From NCBI RefSeq assembly GCF_014843845.1, contig NZ_JHQS01000059.1:1-56466 (forward strand): a stretch of 56,466 nucleotides of DNA. The letters run 5' to 3'. The notes beneath the pieces were generated by a model. The model was given only the letters and a program-made list of their open reading frames with translations. It was not told where the DNA came from and did no database searches. The position numbers were made by a program, and so were the translations under genes. This DNA is from Mesorhizobium amorphae. Lineage in GTDB: Bacteria > Pseudomonadota > Alphaproteobacteria > Rhizobiales > Rhizobiaceae. This document shows, one piece after another, positions 9,032 through 17,707 of this stretch (positions are counted from its first letter, which is position 1; each line of letters begins with the position of its first letter).

Positions 9032-10489
9032 TTACATCGGCTGCTTTTTCCGGACCGGAGCGAGGATGTCGAAGGGCAGATCGTTCTTCTGCTCCGACGG
9101 CGTCCGCGCATAGGTTTCGGTGTCGGCGGTTGCTGGCACGGCGAATTCGGACCGTGCATAGGCCGCGGCCTGTTTGGCCGGCTGGATGTTCATCGTCTTC
9201 AGCAACTGTCCCGTTGCCGCCAGCAGCCGATACTGGGCGAAAAGCGACGCGTAGGATGCGGTATCCGCCAGCGTCGCCGTGTTGAACCGCGTGTTCTGCG
9301 CGTCCAGCACGTCGAGCAGCGATCGCTGGCCAACCTTGAACTGTTCGCGATAGGACGCGACCAGCCGTTCGTTGGCGGCAGCCTGTTGCCGCAGCGTCTT
9401 GGCCAGGTCGGCTTGCCGGAAGCGGCGATCCCATGAGATGCGGACAGCTTCCTCGATCTCGCGCAGGACCTGATGCAGCGCTAGGCGTTGTTCGCTGGAG
9501 CGGCGGATCTGTTCCTGTTCGTTGGCCTTGTCGATGCCGCCGCGGTAGAGGTTCCAGCGCAGCACCAGCCGCGCTTGCAGGTCGTTGGTGTCGCCATCGT
9601 CGCCATCGATGTCAGTCCCCGCCCGGGCGCGACCTTCGGCGATGATGGAGGGTCCGAATTTCGCCCGTGCCGCGTCCACAAGGGAGGCCGCCGCGTCGAT
9701 GTCGCTGTTGGCCATGTGCACGCGCGGATTGCTTTCCCGCGCCAGCCCGATTGCTTCATCGAGCGACCTCGGCAGTGCTGCGGAGACATCGCCCGGCCTC
9801 GAAGCGTTGGTCAGCGGCTTTCCGACGGTCTTGAAGAAGCGTATCTTGGCCGCTTCCAGTTCCTCGGTGGCTTCCTGCATGCGCGCCTTGGCGGCGAACA
9901 GCCGCTCCTCGGCCTGTTGCCGGTCGGCGTCGTTTAGCGCCCCGCCGTCGATGCCCTGCCGGATATCGCCGAGTATAGCCTGGTGGAAGCCGAGGTTTTT
10001 CTTCGCCTCGGCAACGATCGACGCCTGCAGCATGTATTCCAGATAGTCCTGGACGACGGAGAGCCCGATGAATTCGGACCGTTCCAGCACCCGGAACGAA
10101 GCGCCGTCGACGCGCGACGCCTGACGGGTCAATTCGGCCCGTCTTGCGCCGCTGTCATAGAGCGTCTGCGAAATCGTAAGATCGGTTTCAACGGGATAGA
10201 GCGCGTCGTCCTCGATGGAAAGCGCGCGCCGGGATGGATTGTCGAGGCGCCGGGCGCCTGCCGACGCTTCCAGATCGACGCTGGGAAGGTAAAGACCTTT
10301 CGCCTGGCGCAGCTCGAATTCGATTGCTTCGCGGTTTTCAATCGCCTGGCCGATCTCCGGATTGGATTCGACGGCGACTGCCATTGCTTCTTTGAGCGTG
10401 AGTGCGCCGGCGCTTCCGCAAGCCAGCATTGACACCGTCACGGCAAGCGCAATACGCCAGCCGACGGTCACTTTACCCGTCCTGTTCAT
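9032..10489 (-). CDS. TolC-family outer membrane channel of type I secretion system (LapE-like)
   Basis: 485 residues, first gene of the secretion operon. Signal peptide at residues 1-29 (RIALAVTVSMLACGSAGA), then two OEP repeats with long alpha-helical coiled segments. TolC landmarks: LTLKEAMAVAVESNPEI at the mature N-terminus, VETDLTISQTLYDSGARRAE, LRWNLYRGG, and QFKVGQRSLLDVLDAQN near residue 390. The C-terminal 60 residues are a polar tail beyond the usual family end (PATADTETYARTPSEQKND). It forms the outer membrane exit duct for the T1SS; with these neighbours it is probably dedicated to the adhesin rather than a general drug efflux channel. Confidence 0.93.
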   Translation of the reverse strand: MNRTGKVTVGWRIALAVTVSMLACGSAGALTLKEAMAVAVESNPEIGQAIENREAIEFELRQAKGLYLPSVDLEASAGARRLDNPSRRALSIEDDALYPVETDLTISQTLYDSGARRAELTRQASRVDGASFRVLERSEFIGLSVVQDYLEYMLQASIVAEAKKNLGFHQAILGDIRQGIDGGALNDADRQQAEERLFAAKARMQEATEELEAAKIRFFKTVGKPLTNASRPGDVSAALPRSLDEAIGLARESNPRVHMANSDIDAAASLVDAARAKFGPSIIAEGRARAGTDIDGDDGDTNDLQARLVLRWNLYRGGIDKANEQEQIRRSSEQRLALHQVLREIEEAVRISWDRRFRQADLAKTLRQQAAANERLVASYREQFKVGQRSLLDVLDAQNTRFNTATLADTASYASLFAQYRLLAATGQLLKTMNIQPAKQAAAYARSEFAVPATADTETYARTPSEQKNDLPFDILAPVRKKQPM

Positions 10490-10898
10490 GTCTACCCCGT
10501 GACTTTCCCCGCGCCTTGTTATTTTTTTGGCGCTTAATTGCCCAAGCCTGCCACCGGAGCTTGCGGCGAGTATCTATCAGATTTTCAAAGGATGTGAGTA
10601 CTTAATGATTTAGAGGCCTCTAAAACCGGGCGTTCGCGCCATTAGACCCAATAGATGTAGCAAAAATGGCACATAGGCCTTGCGTCGCCGCACTGCTATT
10701 CGGCGCGAATCGGGCCAGAAGCACGAGTCTCCTGGAAAACTGCAGGCCCGCACCCGCGAAGCCGCCCGGTCGCCGTTACTGACCCTGCTGCAGCATTTCA
10801 GCAGTAATGCGCCCCTTTGGTAAATAAGTCGGGAGTGCAATGATTTCTCTCAGCGTCAGCTCAATCCTTTGAGACGATTGGCCTGCAAGCCTGGTCGC
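10490..10898. promoter_or_regulatory. Intergenic region upstream of the T1SS operon
   Basis: 409 bases without a convincing gene; the open frame at 10610-10840 on the minus strand has no recognisable features and no good start. The region must contain the promoter of the tolC-abc-hlyD-rhh operon. The one clear signal is the palindrome at 10609-10624. On the right it meets the 3' end of the SDR gene at 10899. Confidence 0.5.
10609..10624. promoter_or_regulatory. Perfect 16-bp palindrome upstream of tolC
   Basis: TTTAGAGGCCTCTAAA is a perfect palindrome with no spacer, 120 bp upstream of the TolC start codon. Spacer-free palindromes fit dimeric regulator operators better than RNA hairpins. The binding protein is unknown; the RHH protein at the end of this operon is one candidate. 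Confidence 0.5.
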
Positions 10899-11672
10899 TC
10901 ACGCCACCGACCACCCGCCATCGACCAATATATTGGCGCCGGTGATCATCGACGCCGCCGGCGAGGCCAGGAACACCACTGTTCCCGCGACATCGATCGG
11001 GTCGCCGATGCGGCCAAGCGGAATGTGCCCCAGCACATGCGCGTGAAAGTCGGGCTCGGCCAGCGATGGCCGTGTTCCGTCAGTCCAGATGAAGGTTGGC
11101 GCGACGCTGTTGACGTTGATCCGGTGTTGCGCCCATTCGGCGGCCAGGCAGCGCGTCAGGTGATTGATCGCGGCCTTGCTCATGCAATAGATCGCCTCGC
11201 CCTTCAGCGTCACGGTGCCGGCCTGCGAGCTGATGTTGATGATGCGCCCGGATTTCTGCGCGATCATCAGTTTTGCAACTGCTTGCGTGGTGAAGAACGT
11301 GCCCTTGAGGTTGACGTTGACGGTGAGGTCGAAATCTTCCTCGGTGACGTTCTCGGCCAGGTTTTCCGGCCCGAGCCCGACATTGTTGACCAGCACATCG
11401 ATGCGGCCGAAGGCGGCGTGCGCCTCGGCGACAGATTTTCGCACCGTAGCGAGATCGGTGAGATCCATCCGCACGGCCAGCGCCCGGCGGCCGATGCGCT
11501 CGATTTCGGCGACAAGCTCCGCGCCGTCGGCAGCGCTGCGCACACCGACGATCATGTCGGCGCCGGAGCCGGCGCAGGCCAGCGCGCAGGCGCGCCCGAT
11601 GCCGCGCGAGGCGCCGGTGACCAGAACCACCTTGCCTGCCAGATCGAATTTCGGCGTGAATTCCGCTGTCAT
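10899..11672 (-). CDS. SDR-family NAD(P)-dependent oxidoreductase
   Basis: 257-residue classical short-chain dehydrogenase. Cofactor motif TGASRGIG at 19-26, NNVG at 96-99 (usually NNAG), catalytic Ser at about 148-149 in NISSQ, Tyr162 and Lys166 in YCMSK. The C-terminus INVNSVAPTFIWTDGTRP and TGANILVDGG are typical. Substrate cannot be read from sequence; members of this class reduce or oxidise sugars, polyols or 3-oxoacyl groups. It is divergent from the SAF-domain oxidoreductase with a 199-bp gap, and the pair may belong to one sugar or sugar-acid pathway. AGGGAGGACGAG precedes the ATG. Confidence 0.9.
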   Translation of the reverse strand: MTAEFTPKFDLAGKVVLVTGASRGIGRACALACAGSGADMIVGVRSAADGAELVAEIERIGRRALAVRMDLTDLATVRKSVAEAHAAFGRIDVLVNNVGLGPENLAENVTEEDFDLTVNVNLKGTFFTTQAVAKLMIAQKSGRIINISSQAGTVTLKGEAIYCMSKAAINHLTRCLAAEWAQHRINVNSVAPTFIWTDGTRPSLAEPDFHAHVLGHIPLGRIGDPIDVAGTVVFLASPAASMITGANILVDGGWSVA

Positions 11673-11871
11673 CTCGTCCTCCCTGGAAGTCTCCCTTCCC
11701 GAACATTAGCCGGTCGCGCTACGAAAGCCAGAAGCCTGCAAATCGCTGCGCAAAATCTATTCGGGTTCTGCAAAGCGTGCGCAACAAATTGTCACGAGCG
11801 GCTGGTTTTGTTGGCAAACGGGGATCGTTCCCTGTATTGCGGGCCAAAGGCAAAAGCGTGGACGTTCTTGT

Positions 11872-13188
11872 ATGACAAATGTCGCCCTGACCGGGCTTGC
11901 CCGTGACCTCGCCAGGCGCGCCACCGAAGGTAAGCCGGTGCGCATCGGCGTCATCGGCTCCGGCGAGATGGGCACCGATCTGGTGACACAGGGCATGCTG
12001 ATGCCGGGCATTTCGGTCTGCGCGGTGTCGACCAGGCGTCCGCATACCGCCCGTGACGCCATCCGCATCGCCTATGGCGACGAGGCGATGGCGTTGGAAG
12101 CGGACACGGCCTCGAAAGTCACCGCCGCGATCGAGAATGGAAAAATCGCCATCACCTCGAACGAGATGCTGGTGACCAGTCCACTGATCGACGTCGTCAT
12201 CGACGCCACCGGCAAGCCCGGTGTCGCCGCCGATTTCGACCTGAAGGCGATGGAGCACGGCAAGCACCTGGTGATGATGAATGTCGAGGCCGACGTCACC
12301 ATCGGCTGCTACCTCAAGCAGCAGGCCGACCGGCTCGGCGTCGTCTATTCGGTCGGCGCGGGTGACGAGCCGTCGAGCTGCATGGAATTGATCGAGTTCG
12401 CCGCCGCGCTCGGCTACACCATCGTCTCGGCCGGCAAGGGCAAGAACAACCCGCTCAACCACGACGCCGTGCCTGACGACTATCGCGAGGAAGCGATCCG
12501 CCGCAACATGAACCCGCGCATGCTGGTCGAGTTCGTCGACGGCTCGAAGACCATGGTCGAGATGTGCGCCATCGCCAACGCCACCGGCCTGGTGCCTGAT
12601 GTTCCGGGCATGCACGGCCCGAAGGCCGACCGCGATGAACTGGCCAAGGTGCTGATCCCGAAGGCTGATGGTGGCATTCTCTCCAAAAAGGGTGTCGTCG
12701 ACTACACGGTCGGCAAGGGCGTCGCGCCCGGTGTCTTCGTCATTGTCGAGGCGACGCATCCGCGCGTCATCGAGCGCATGGACGATCTCCATGTCGGCCA
12801 CGGCCCCTATTACAGCTTCTTCCGGCCCTATCACCTGACCTCGCTGGAGGTGCCGCTGACCGCCGCCCGCATCGTGCTCTACGGCCGGCCCGATATGGTG
12901 CCGCTGCCGAAGCCGGTGGCCGAGGTCTGCGCGGTCGCCAAGCGCGATCTCGCCGCCGGCGAGAGTTTCGACGCCATCGGTGAGACCTGCTACCGATCCT
13001 GGACCATGACCGTCGGCGAGGCCCGCGCCAACCGCGCCGTGCCCGTCGGACTGCTCGAGGGCGGCAAGGTGCTGAAGCCGGTCAAAAAGGGCGAGTTGCT
13101 GACCGCCGACAACGCCGCGCCCGACCAGACGACCAGGCTGTTCGCCCTGCGCCGGCTGCAGGACGAGATGTTGTACGGGTCAAATTAA
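11872..13188 (+). CDS. NAD(P)-dependent homoserine-dehydrogenase-like oxidoreductase with C-terminal SAF domain
   Basis: 438 residues. N-terminal Rossmann fold with GVIGSGEMG at 26-34; DVVIDATGKPG marks the end of the nucleotide-binding half; the centre (VGAGDEPSSCMELIEFA, then AGKGKNNPLN) resembles homoserine dehydrogenase-like proteins. About 350-420 is a SAF-like segment (KRDLAAGESFDAIGETC, LLEGGKVLKPVKKGELLT), the reason such proteins were once labelled FlgA; nothing flagellar is nearby. The family occurs with carbohydrate catabolic genes in rhizobia, but the reaction is not known to me. Divergent from the SDR gene, and its stop is only 3 nt from the convergent proC stop. Confidence 0.8.
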   Translation: MTNVALTGLARDLARRATEGKPVRIGVIGSGEMGTDLVTQGMLMPGISVCAVSTRRPHTARDAIRIAYGDEAMALEADTASKVTAAIENGKIAITSNEMLVTSPLIDVVIDATGKPGVAADFDLKAMEHGKHLVMMNVEADVTIGCYLKQQADRLGVVYSVGAGDEPSSCMELIEFAAALGYTIVSAGKGKNNPLNHDAVPDDYREEAIRRNMNPRMLVEFVDGSKTMVEMCAIANATGLVPDVPGMHGPKADRDELAKVLIPKADGGILSKKGVVDYTVGKGVAPGVFVIVEATHPRVIERMDDLHVGHGPYYSFFRPYHLTSLEVPLTAARIVLYGRPDMVPLPKPVAEVCAVAKRDLAAGESFDAIGETCYRSWTMTVGEARANRAVPVGLLEGGKVLKPVKKGELLTADNAAPDQTTRLFALRRLQDEMLYGSN

Positions 13189-13191
13189 GGG

Positions 13192-14007
13192 TTACTTCCC
13201 CAACTCTATCGACCTCAACCGCGCCGCTCCCACCGCCTCGGTGAGGAGTTTGGTCAACCGCTCCTCGCCCATCAGCACGGCAAGGGCGGCGGCCGTGGTG
13301 CCGTTGGGGCTGGTCACCTGCTGGCGCAGCAGGCCCGGTTCCTCGCCGCTTTCGGCGGCCAGCGATGCGGCGCCATAAACGGTCTGCATGGCGAGCAGCT
13401 TGGCGGTTTTGGTCGGCAGCCCGGCCCTCTCTGCCGCCACGGTCAGCGCCTCGATGAAATGGAAGATATAGGCCGGCCCTGAGCCGGACACTGCAGTCAC
13501 CGCGTCCATCAGGCTCTCGTCGTCGATGGTGGCCACTTCCCCGCTCGCCGACAGCAGGTCGGCGACGAAACGCCTGGCGTCGTCGGAAACCAGCGGGTTG
13601 GAAAACACCACCATCATGCCCTTGCCGATGGCCGCCGGCGTGTTCGGCATGCAGCGCACGATCGGCGCGCGATGGCCGAGGATCGCCTCGAAGGTGGCGA
13701 CAGGTGTGCCGGCGGCGATGCTGACGAAGGTGGTGCGGCCGTCGCCAAAGCGCTTGTAGGCGGCGGTCACGTCGCGAATTACCTGCGGCTTGACGGCGAT
13801 GACGACAAGCGCTGGCACCGCATCCGCCGGAATTGCAGCGGCATTGGTCGCCGCGCCGCAGCCCAGTGCTTCGGCACGCTTGCGCAGATCGTCATTGGGC
13901 TCGACAACGAAGACTGCTGCCGGGGGAACCTTGCCGGATTTCAGCCAGCCCGAAAGCATGGCGTAACCCATATTGCCGCAGCCGGCGAGAACGAGCCTGA
14001 TCGTCAT
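13192..14007 (-). CDS. proC: Pyrroline-5-carboxylate reductase
   Basis: 271 residues. Catalyses the last step of proline synthesis, NAD(P)H reduction of pyrroline-5-carboxylate, in the cytoplasm. Nucleotide-binding motif AGCGNMGYAM at 8-17, then RCMPNTPAAIGKGM in the middle and the family signature AVSGSGPAYIFHFIEALTVA in the dimerisation domain, with QQVTSPNGTT near the end. The ATG at 14007 is preceded by a strong GGAGG at 7 nt; a longer frame to 14100 would overlap the polysaccharide gene and has no family-like residues. It lies on the same strand as the Wzy-like gene, 73 nt downstream. Confidence 0.95.
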   Translation of the reverse strand: MTIRLVLAGCGNMGYAMLSGWLKSGKVPPAAVFVVEPNDDLRKRAEALGCGAATNAAAIPADAVPALVVIAVKPQVIRDVTAAYKRFGDGRTTFVSIAAGTPVATFEAILGHRAPIVRCMPNTPAAIGKGMMVVFSNPLVSDDARRFVADLLSASGEVATIDDESLMDAVTAVSGSGPAYIFHFIEALTVAAERAGLPTKTAKLLAMQTVYGAASLAAESGEEPGLLRQQVTSPNGTTAAALAVLMGEERLTKLLTEAVGAARLRSIELGK

Positions 14008-14080
14008 TGAAGAACCTCCGCGAAGATGGCTCTCAATAGACGCTCGCGGCGGGACGGGAAAGCCCTCGCCGGAGGAGCGA

Positions 14081-15397
14081 TCAGGAAGGCCGCACCGCAA
14101 TCGGCCGCAGCGATACTTGCCTCAAACCAAGCACGCCGAGCACGAAGAACAGCCAGACCGGGTCGCCGCGGTGGAAGAAGAAGCTTTCCAGGAAGGCGTT
14201 CAGCGCCGCGAACAGCACCACCATCATGAAGAAGTCGCCGAGGTAGATGTTCTCCTTGCGCAGCGGGATGCGCATATAGTCGCGCAGCGGCGCAATGAGG
14301 AAGGCGTAGATCGCAACGCAGAGCGCCGGGATGCCCATCAGCACGGCAATGTCGAGATAGCCGTCATGGCCGTGCACGATGGTTCTGATATCCCAGGGCC
14401 GGTCGAAGGGCTGGTCCTGGTTGAGCAGCAGCGGCGTGCCCCAGAAGCTCTCATAGCCGTAGCCGGTCCAGGGCTTCTTCGCCAGCATGTCGCCGGCGAA
14501 CTCCCACAGCGTGGTGCGCCCGGTATAGGTCAGGTCGGGAAAATAGATCGCCGCCAGATGCTTCACCGGCGGCAGGAAGACGATACCCAGCGTGCCGACC
14601 GCCGTGGCGATGATTGCCGCCGCAAACAGGATCGGCGTGCCGAGCCGCATGCCGATCAAGCTCGGCAGCACCACGATCAGGATCGAGAACGGCACCAGGC
14701 CCGCCGTCGTCTTGGAGCCGGTATGCAGCATGAAGATCATCGCCGCGCAGAAGATTATCGCGCCCCACCAGCGTTGCCCGCGCCGATAGAGATAGAGGCC
14801 GCCAAAGCTGAAGCAGGCCATGATCGGCCCGGCGATGTTCTTGTGGGTGAACACACCGCGCCACAGGCCGGCATGCTCCGGCTCCTGCGAGTCGGCCGTG
14901 TGCATGGCCTCGTGCGGAAAGACGATGAGGCCGAGGTAGGAGAGGCCCATGACGACGATGGCGGTGAAGATGATGACTTTCGAGAAAGCCTCGCCGTCGC
15001 GCGGCAGCACCAGGATAGTCGCCATCGTCAGGATGCCGATCAGCGTGAAGGATGCCGCGCGCATCGCCGACGGCGGATCGGTCGCCAGTATGACCGACAG
15101 CATGAAGCAGCCCAGCATCAGCATCCAGGACGGGCTGAGCAGCGAGCGCACCACACGCGGGTCGGCGAAGGCCATCAGCGAGAAGATCGAGATCGCACCG
15201 AGCGACGAGAAGCCGAGCTGGTTGACGATGTCGCCGCCTTCGCCGGTGAGCTGGGCGCCGGCCGGCTGAAAGGGGCGGAAGGACACCAGGATCATGGTGA
15301 ACAGCAGCGCCGCGATCGCCGTCGCCACGCCCTCGCGCGTGAACGCCGCGCTGAGCGGTGCGCGCTCAGTTCTTCTCAGGCTGCCGGTATTGCTCAT
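14081..15397 (-). CDS. Polysaccharide polymerase / O-antigen ligase family membrane protein (Wzy/ExoQ-like)
   Basis: About 438 residues with 10-12 hydrophobic segments. Long periplasmic loop near the C-terminal third containing GRTTLWEFAGDMLAKKPWTG, then GYGYESFWGTP and VHGHDGYLDIAVLMGIP, the pattern of the Wzy_C/O-antigen ligase family (Glu/Arg and the conserved HxG-type loop). In rhizobia the nearest described role is polymerisation of exopolysaccharide units (ExoQ). The start is ATG at 15397 or 15403, inside the 3' end of the GT2 gene, so the two are coupled. A longer frame to 15568 would add a basic, non-membrane sequence that is only the shadow of GT2. Ligase versus polymerase cannot be decided from sequence. 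Confidence 0.85.
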   Translation of the reverse strand: MSNTGSLRRTERAPLSAAFTREGVATAIAALLFTMILVSFRPFQPAGAQLTGEGGDIVNQLGFSSLGAISIFSLMAFADPRVVRSLLSPSWMLMLGCFMLSVILATDPPSAMRAASFTLIGILTMATILVLPRDGEAFSKVIIFTAIVVMGLSYLGLIVFPHEAMHTADSQEPEHAGLWRGVFTHKNIAGPIMACFSFGGLYLYRRGQRWWGAIIFCAAMIFMLHTGSKTTAGLVPFSILIVVLPSLIGMRLGTPILFAAAIIATAVGTLGIVFLPPVKHLAAIYFPDLTYTGRTTLWEFAGDMLAKKPWTGYGYESFWGTPLLLNQDQPFDRPWDIRTIVHGHDGYLDIAVLMGIPALCVAIYAFLIAPLRDYMRIPLRKENIYLGDFFMMVVLFAALNAFLESFFFHRGDPVWLFFVLGVLGLRQVSLRPIAVRPS

Positions 15398-16364
15398 TGG
15401 CATATCCGAATTCGGCGAGCACGCGGCCGAGCGCGACATGGATGGGGTAAAGTGCCGTCGCCGGCGATCCGGTCCGCACCAGCCGGACCGCGCCGCGCAG
15501 CGGCGAGGCGGCAAGCAGTGCCAGGCTCTTCGCAAACACTTTGGCGCCGGCAAGCGGCCTGCCGGCACGTTTCTTCTTTTCGACCAGGGTCGAGATCACG
15601 CCGTTGCGCAGGCTGCGGGCGCGGATCCAGTCGGCCGCCACACGACGGGCCGGAACGGTCTCCTGTACCTTCGCCTCGGCGCACCAGCCGAGCACGAAGC
15701 CCCTCTGCGCCGCCCGGCTGAGGAAATCGGAATCGCCGCCGCCCATGAAATTGAATCTGAGATCGAGGAAGGGCGGCCCCATGGCGGTCAGCACGTTGCG
15801 CCCGACCAGCAAATTGCCGGAGGAATAGAGCGCCGCAACAAGCCCGGTTTCCCGGTAGGGTGGCGCGAAGACCGGGTGTTCCGCCCATCTCGCATGCGCC
15901 GGTTCGGCAAACACGGGCACTTGCGGGCCGCCGACAATGTCGGCGCCGAGCGTCTCGGCCGCCTTGCACATGTTCTCCAGCCAGAACGGGTCGGCGATCT
16001 CGTCGTCGTCGATGACCAGCAGATGCTCAAAGTCGGGGAAATGCACGATCGCGGTCTGCCAGCCGGCATTGTAGGCGCTGCAATTGCCGCGCTCATGCGC
16101 GATGATCACCATACCGGCGATCTCGCCACGCTCGAACAGCGGCAGCGCCGCCTTGGCGCCGTCGCGCGCCTCGGCCTCGTTTTCCATGACGATGACGGCG
16201 AAGCGCCTGGCGGTCTGTTGCGCCTTGAGCGACGCCAGCGTCGCGAGCACCTGTTCGGGCCGTTTGAAAGTCGGCAGCGTGACGACAGCTTCGATGGTCT
16301 CGGCGGCGAGCCCCGGAGACCGTCCCGCGATCGATACCGAACCGTCCGATGGCAATGGGATCAT
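15366..16364 (-). CDS. Family 2 glycosyltransferase
   Basis: 332 residues with a GT-A fold. N-terminal VVTLPTFKRPEQVLATLASL, the metal/nucleotide-binding acidic cluster IDDDE with Asp119-121, and a conserved GGGDSDFLSRAAQRG acceptor-site segment. Predicted to add one sugar to a lipid-linked repeat unit on the cytoplasmic side. The start at 16364 (MIPLPSDG) is preferred: GGCGG lies upstream, and the extra residues of the longer frame to 16451 look non-coding and would cover a CtrA-like box. It overlaps the Wzy-like gene by about 32 nt and is divergent from the GT4 gene. Confidence 0.85.
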   Translation of the reverse strand: MIPLPSDGSVSIAGRSPGLAAETIEAVVTLPTFKRPEQVLATLASLKAQQTARRFAVIVMENEAEARDGAKAALPLFERGEIAGMVIIAHERGNCSAYNAGWQTAIVHFPDFEHLLVIDDDEIADPFWLENMCKAAETLGADIVGGPQVPVFAEPAHARWAEHPVFAPPYRETGLVAALYSSGNLLVGRNVLTAMGPPFLDLRFNFMGGGDSDFLSRAAQRGFVLGWCAEAKVQETVPARRVAADWIRARSLRNGVISTLVEKKKRAGRPLAGAKVFAKSLALLAASPLRGAVRLVRTGSPATALYPIHVALGRVLAEFGYANEQYRQPEKN

Positions 16365-16411
16365 CCGTGTCCAGCCGCCTGGTGATTTTGGTTCTCGATA
16401 GCACCCCGGTG

Positions 16412-16497
16412 ATAACGTTTCGTTAATCACCTTTCGCGGCGAAGCCCGCAAAACCGAGACTCCCGGCCTCGATTGCGTTCACTTAATCAAGGGTTCA
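16412..16497. promoter_or_regulatory. Two CtrA-box-like sites between divergent glycosyltransferase genes
   Basis: The 170-bp gap between the GT2 and GT4 starts holds ATAA-N7-TTAA at 16412-16426 and TTAA-N7-TTCA at 16483-16497. Each matches 7 of the 8 specified bases of the CtrA consensus TTAA-N7-TTAA. They lie about 48 bp and 38 bp from the respective start codons. The first site also forms the dyad TAACG-TTT-CGTTA. Binding is unproven. Confidence 0.4.
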
Positions 16498-16534
16498 CCC
16501 CGCTTTGCTATCTGGGCTGCACTGGATAGGTGAG

Positions 16535-17707
16535 ATGCATCTGCTGTTCGCCACATCGATCGTGCCCGACGGCGCTCTCGCTTCGGGTTACGAAATCGCC
16601 AACGCCGCGATCATCGCTGCTTTGCAGCGCGCCGGCGCGCGCGTCACCGTGATCGGCTTCACCTGGCCGGGAAAGCCTGCCGCCGATCCGGAAAACACAA
16701 TCGTGCTTGGCGCCGTCGACGTGCGCACCGAGAGCGCCTCGCCGCTGCAGAAGCTCGCCTGGGTTGCCAGGGCGGTGCTGTCAGGTCTCACCTTCGCATC
16801 GGTCAAGCTGCGCGTGGTCTCCGACGCGGAAGTCCGCGCCGCCGTCGAGCGCGCCGGGCCCTTCGACGGCTATGTACTCAATTCCGTGCAGTTCGCCGGC
16901 GCCTTCGAAAAGCTGTTCGGCGACCGTCCCTCGATCTTCGTCGCCCACAATGTCGAACATCGCTCGGCGCAAGAAAATGCGGCCGCCGCGGGCAGCATTC
17001 TCCAGCGCCTGCTGTTTCGCCGCGAGGCACGGCTGCTCAAGAACGTGGAAGACCGGCTTTGCCGCCGGGCTCGCTTCGTTTTCACTCTGGCCGATGAAGA
17101 CCGCGTAGCGCTTGGCGTCGCCTCCGACGATCGCTCGGTGGTGCTGCCGCTGGTGACCCGCGCCGATGCGCCGGCAGGAACGGGCCAGCGCCGCATCGAA
17201 TGCGACGCAGCACTGATCGGCACCTGGACCTGGCAGCCGAACCGCATCGGGCTCGACTGGTTCCTGGGCAAGGTGGTGCCGCATCTGAGGCCTGGCTTCC
17301 GCATCAGGATCGCCGGCGGTATGCCGTCCGGCATCACGTCCACGCATCCCGGTGTCCAATTCGTCGGCCGCGTGCCTGACGCGCAAGCCTTCGTGCGCGC
17401 TGCGGCCATCATTCCGCTGATCAGCACGGCCGGCAGCGGCGTGCAGTTGAAGACCATCGAGACCTTCGAGCTCGGCCTGCCTTCAGTCGCCACCAGCCGC
17501 TCGTTGCGAGGCATCGATCACCGGCCGGACAATTGCGTCGTCACGGACGATCCCGTTGCCTTCGCCGCGGCACTCGAAACTGCTGCTTCCGCTGTCAGGG
17601 ATGTCGATGGCGGCGCTTTCCATCGCCGCCAGGTGAGGGCGCTCGACGCCGCGATCAGGCTCGGCCTGAACAAGCTTGGTCCGGTCAGGCAGGAGGTGTT
17701 TGCATGA
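16535..17707 (+). CDS. Family 4-like glycosyltransferase
   Basis: 390 residues with a GT-B layout. N-terminal domain MHLLFATSIVPDGALASGYE and FVAHNVEHRSAQENA (the Asn-His motif typical of GT4 acceptor domains); C-terminal domain ALIGTWTWQPNRIGLDWFL, GVQFVGRVPDAQAFVRAAAI and STAGSGVQLKTIETFELGLP, where the Glu of the family's EX7E-type motif is seen. Acts in the cytoplasm on a lipid-linked intermediate. ATG at 16535 follows a GGTGAG box; the frame could extend 10 codons but those look non-coding. The stop overlaps the WecG start as ATGA. Confidence 0.85.
   Translation: MHLLFATSIVPDGALASGYEIANAAIIAALQRAGARVTVIGFTWPGKPAADPENTIVLGAVDVRTESASPLQKLAWVARAVLSGLTFASVKLRVVSDAEVRAAVERAGPFDGYVLNSVQFAGAFEKLFGDRPSIFVAHNVEHRSAQENAAAAGSILQRLLFRREARLLKNVEDRLCRRARFVFTLADEDRVALGVASDDRSVVLPLVTRADAPAGTGQRRIECDAALIGTWTWQPNRIGLDWFLGKVVPHLRPGFRIRIAGGMPSGITSTHPGVQFVGRVPDAQAFVRAAAIIPLISTAGSGVQLKTIETFELGLPSVATSRSLRGIDHRPDNCVVTDDPVAFAAALETAASAVRDVDGGAFHRRQVRALDAAIRLGLNKLGPVRQEVFA

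Noticed and set aside
10610..10840. 76-codon minus-strand frame upstream of the T1SS operon
   Set aside because: No ribosome site, Arg-rich, no recognisable motif; it also ends in the 16-bp palindrome.
11872..13188. Flagellar FlgA-like annotation for the SAF-domain oxidoreductase
   Set aside because: Only the short SAF segment is shared; the protein has a full Rossmann dehydrogenase half and no signal peptide, and no flagellar genes are near.
13973..15721. 582-codon plus-strand frame over the Wzy-like gene
   Set aside because: Reverse of a membrane protein gene; Arg/Gln/Asp-rich with no family features.
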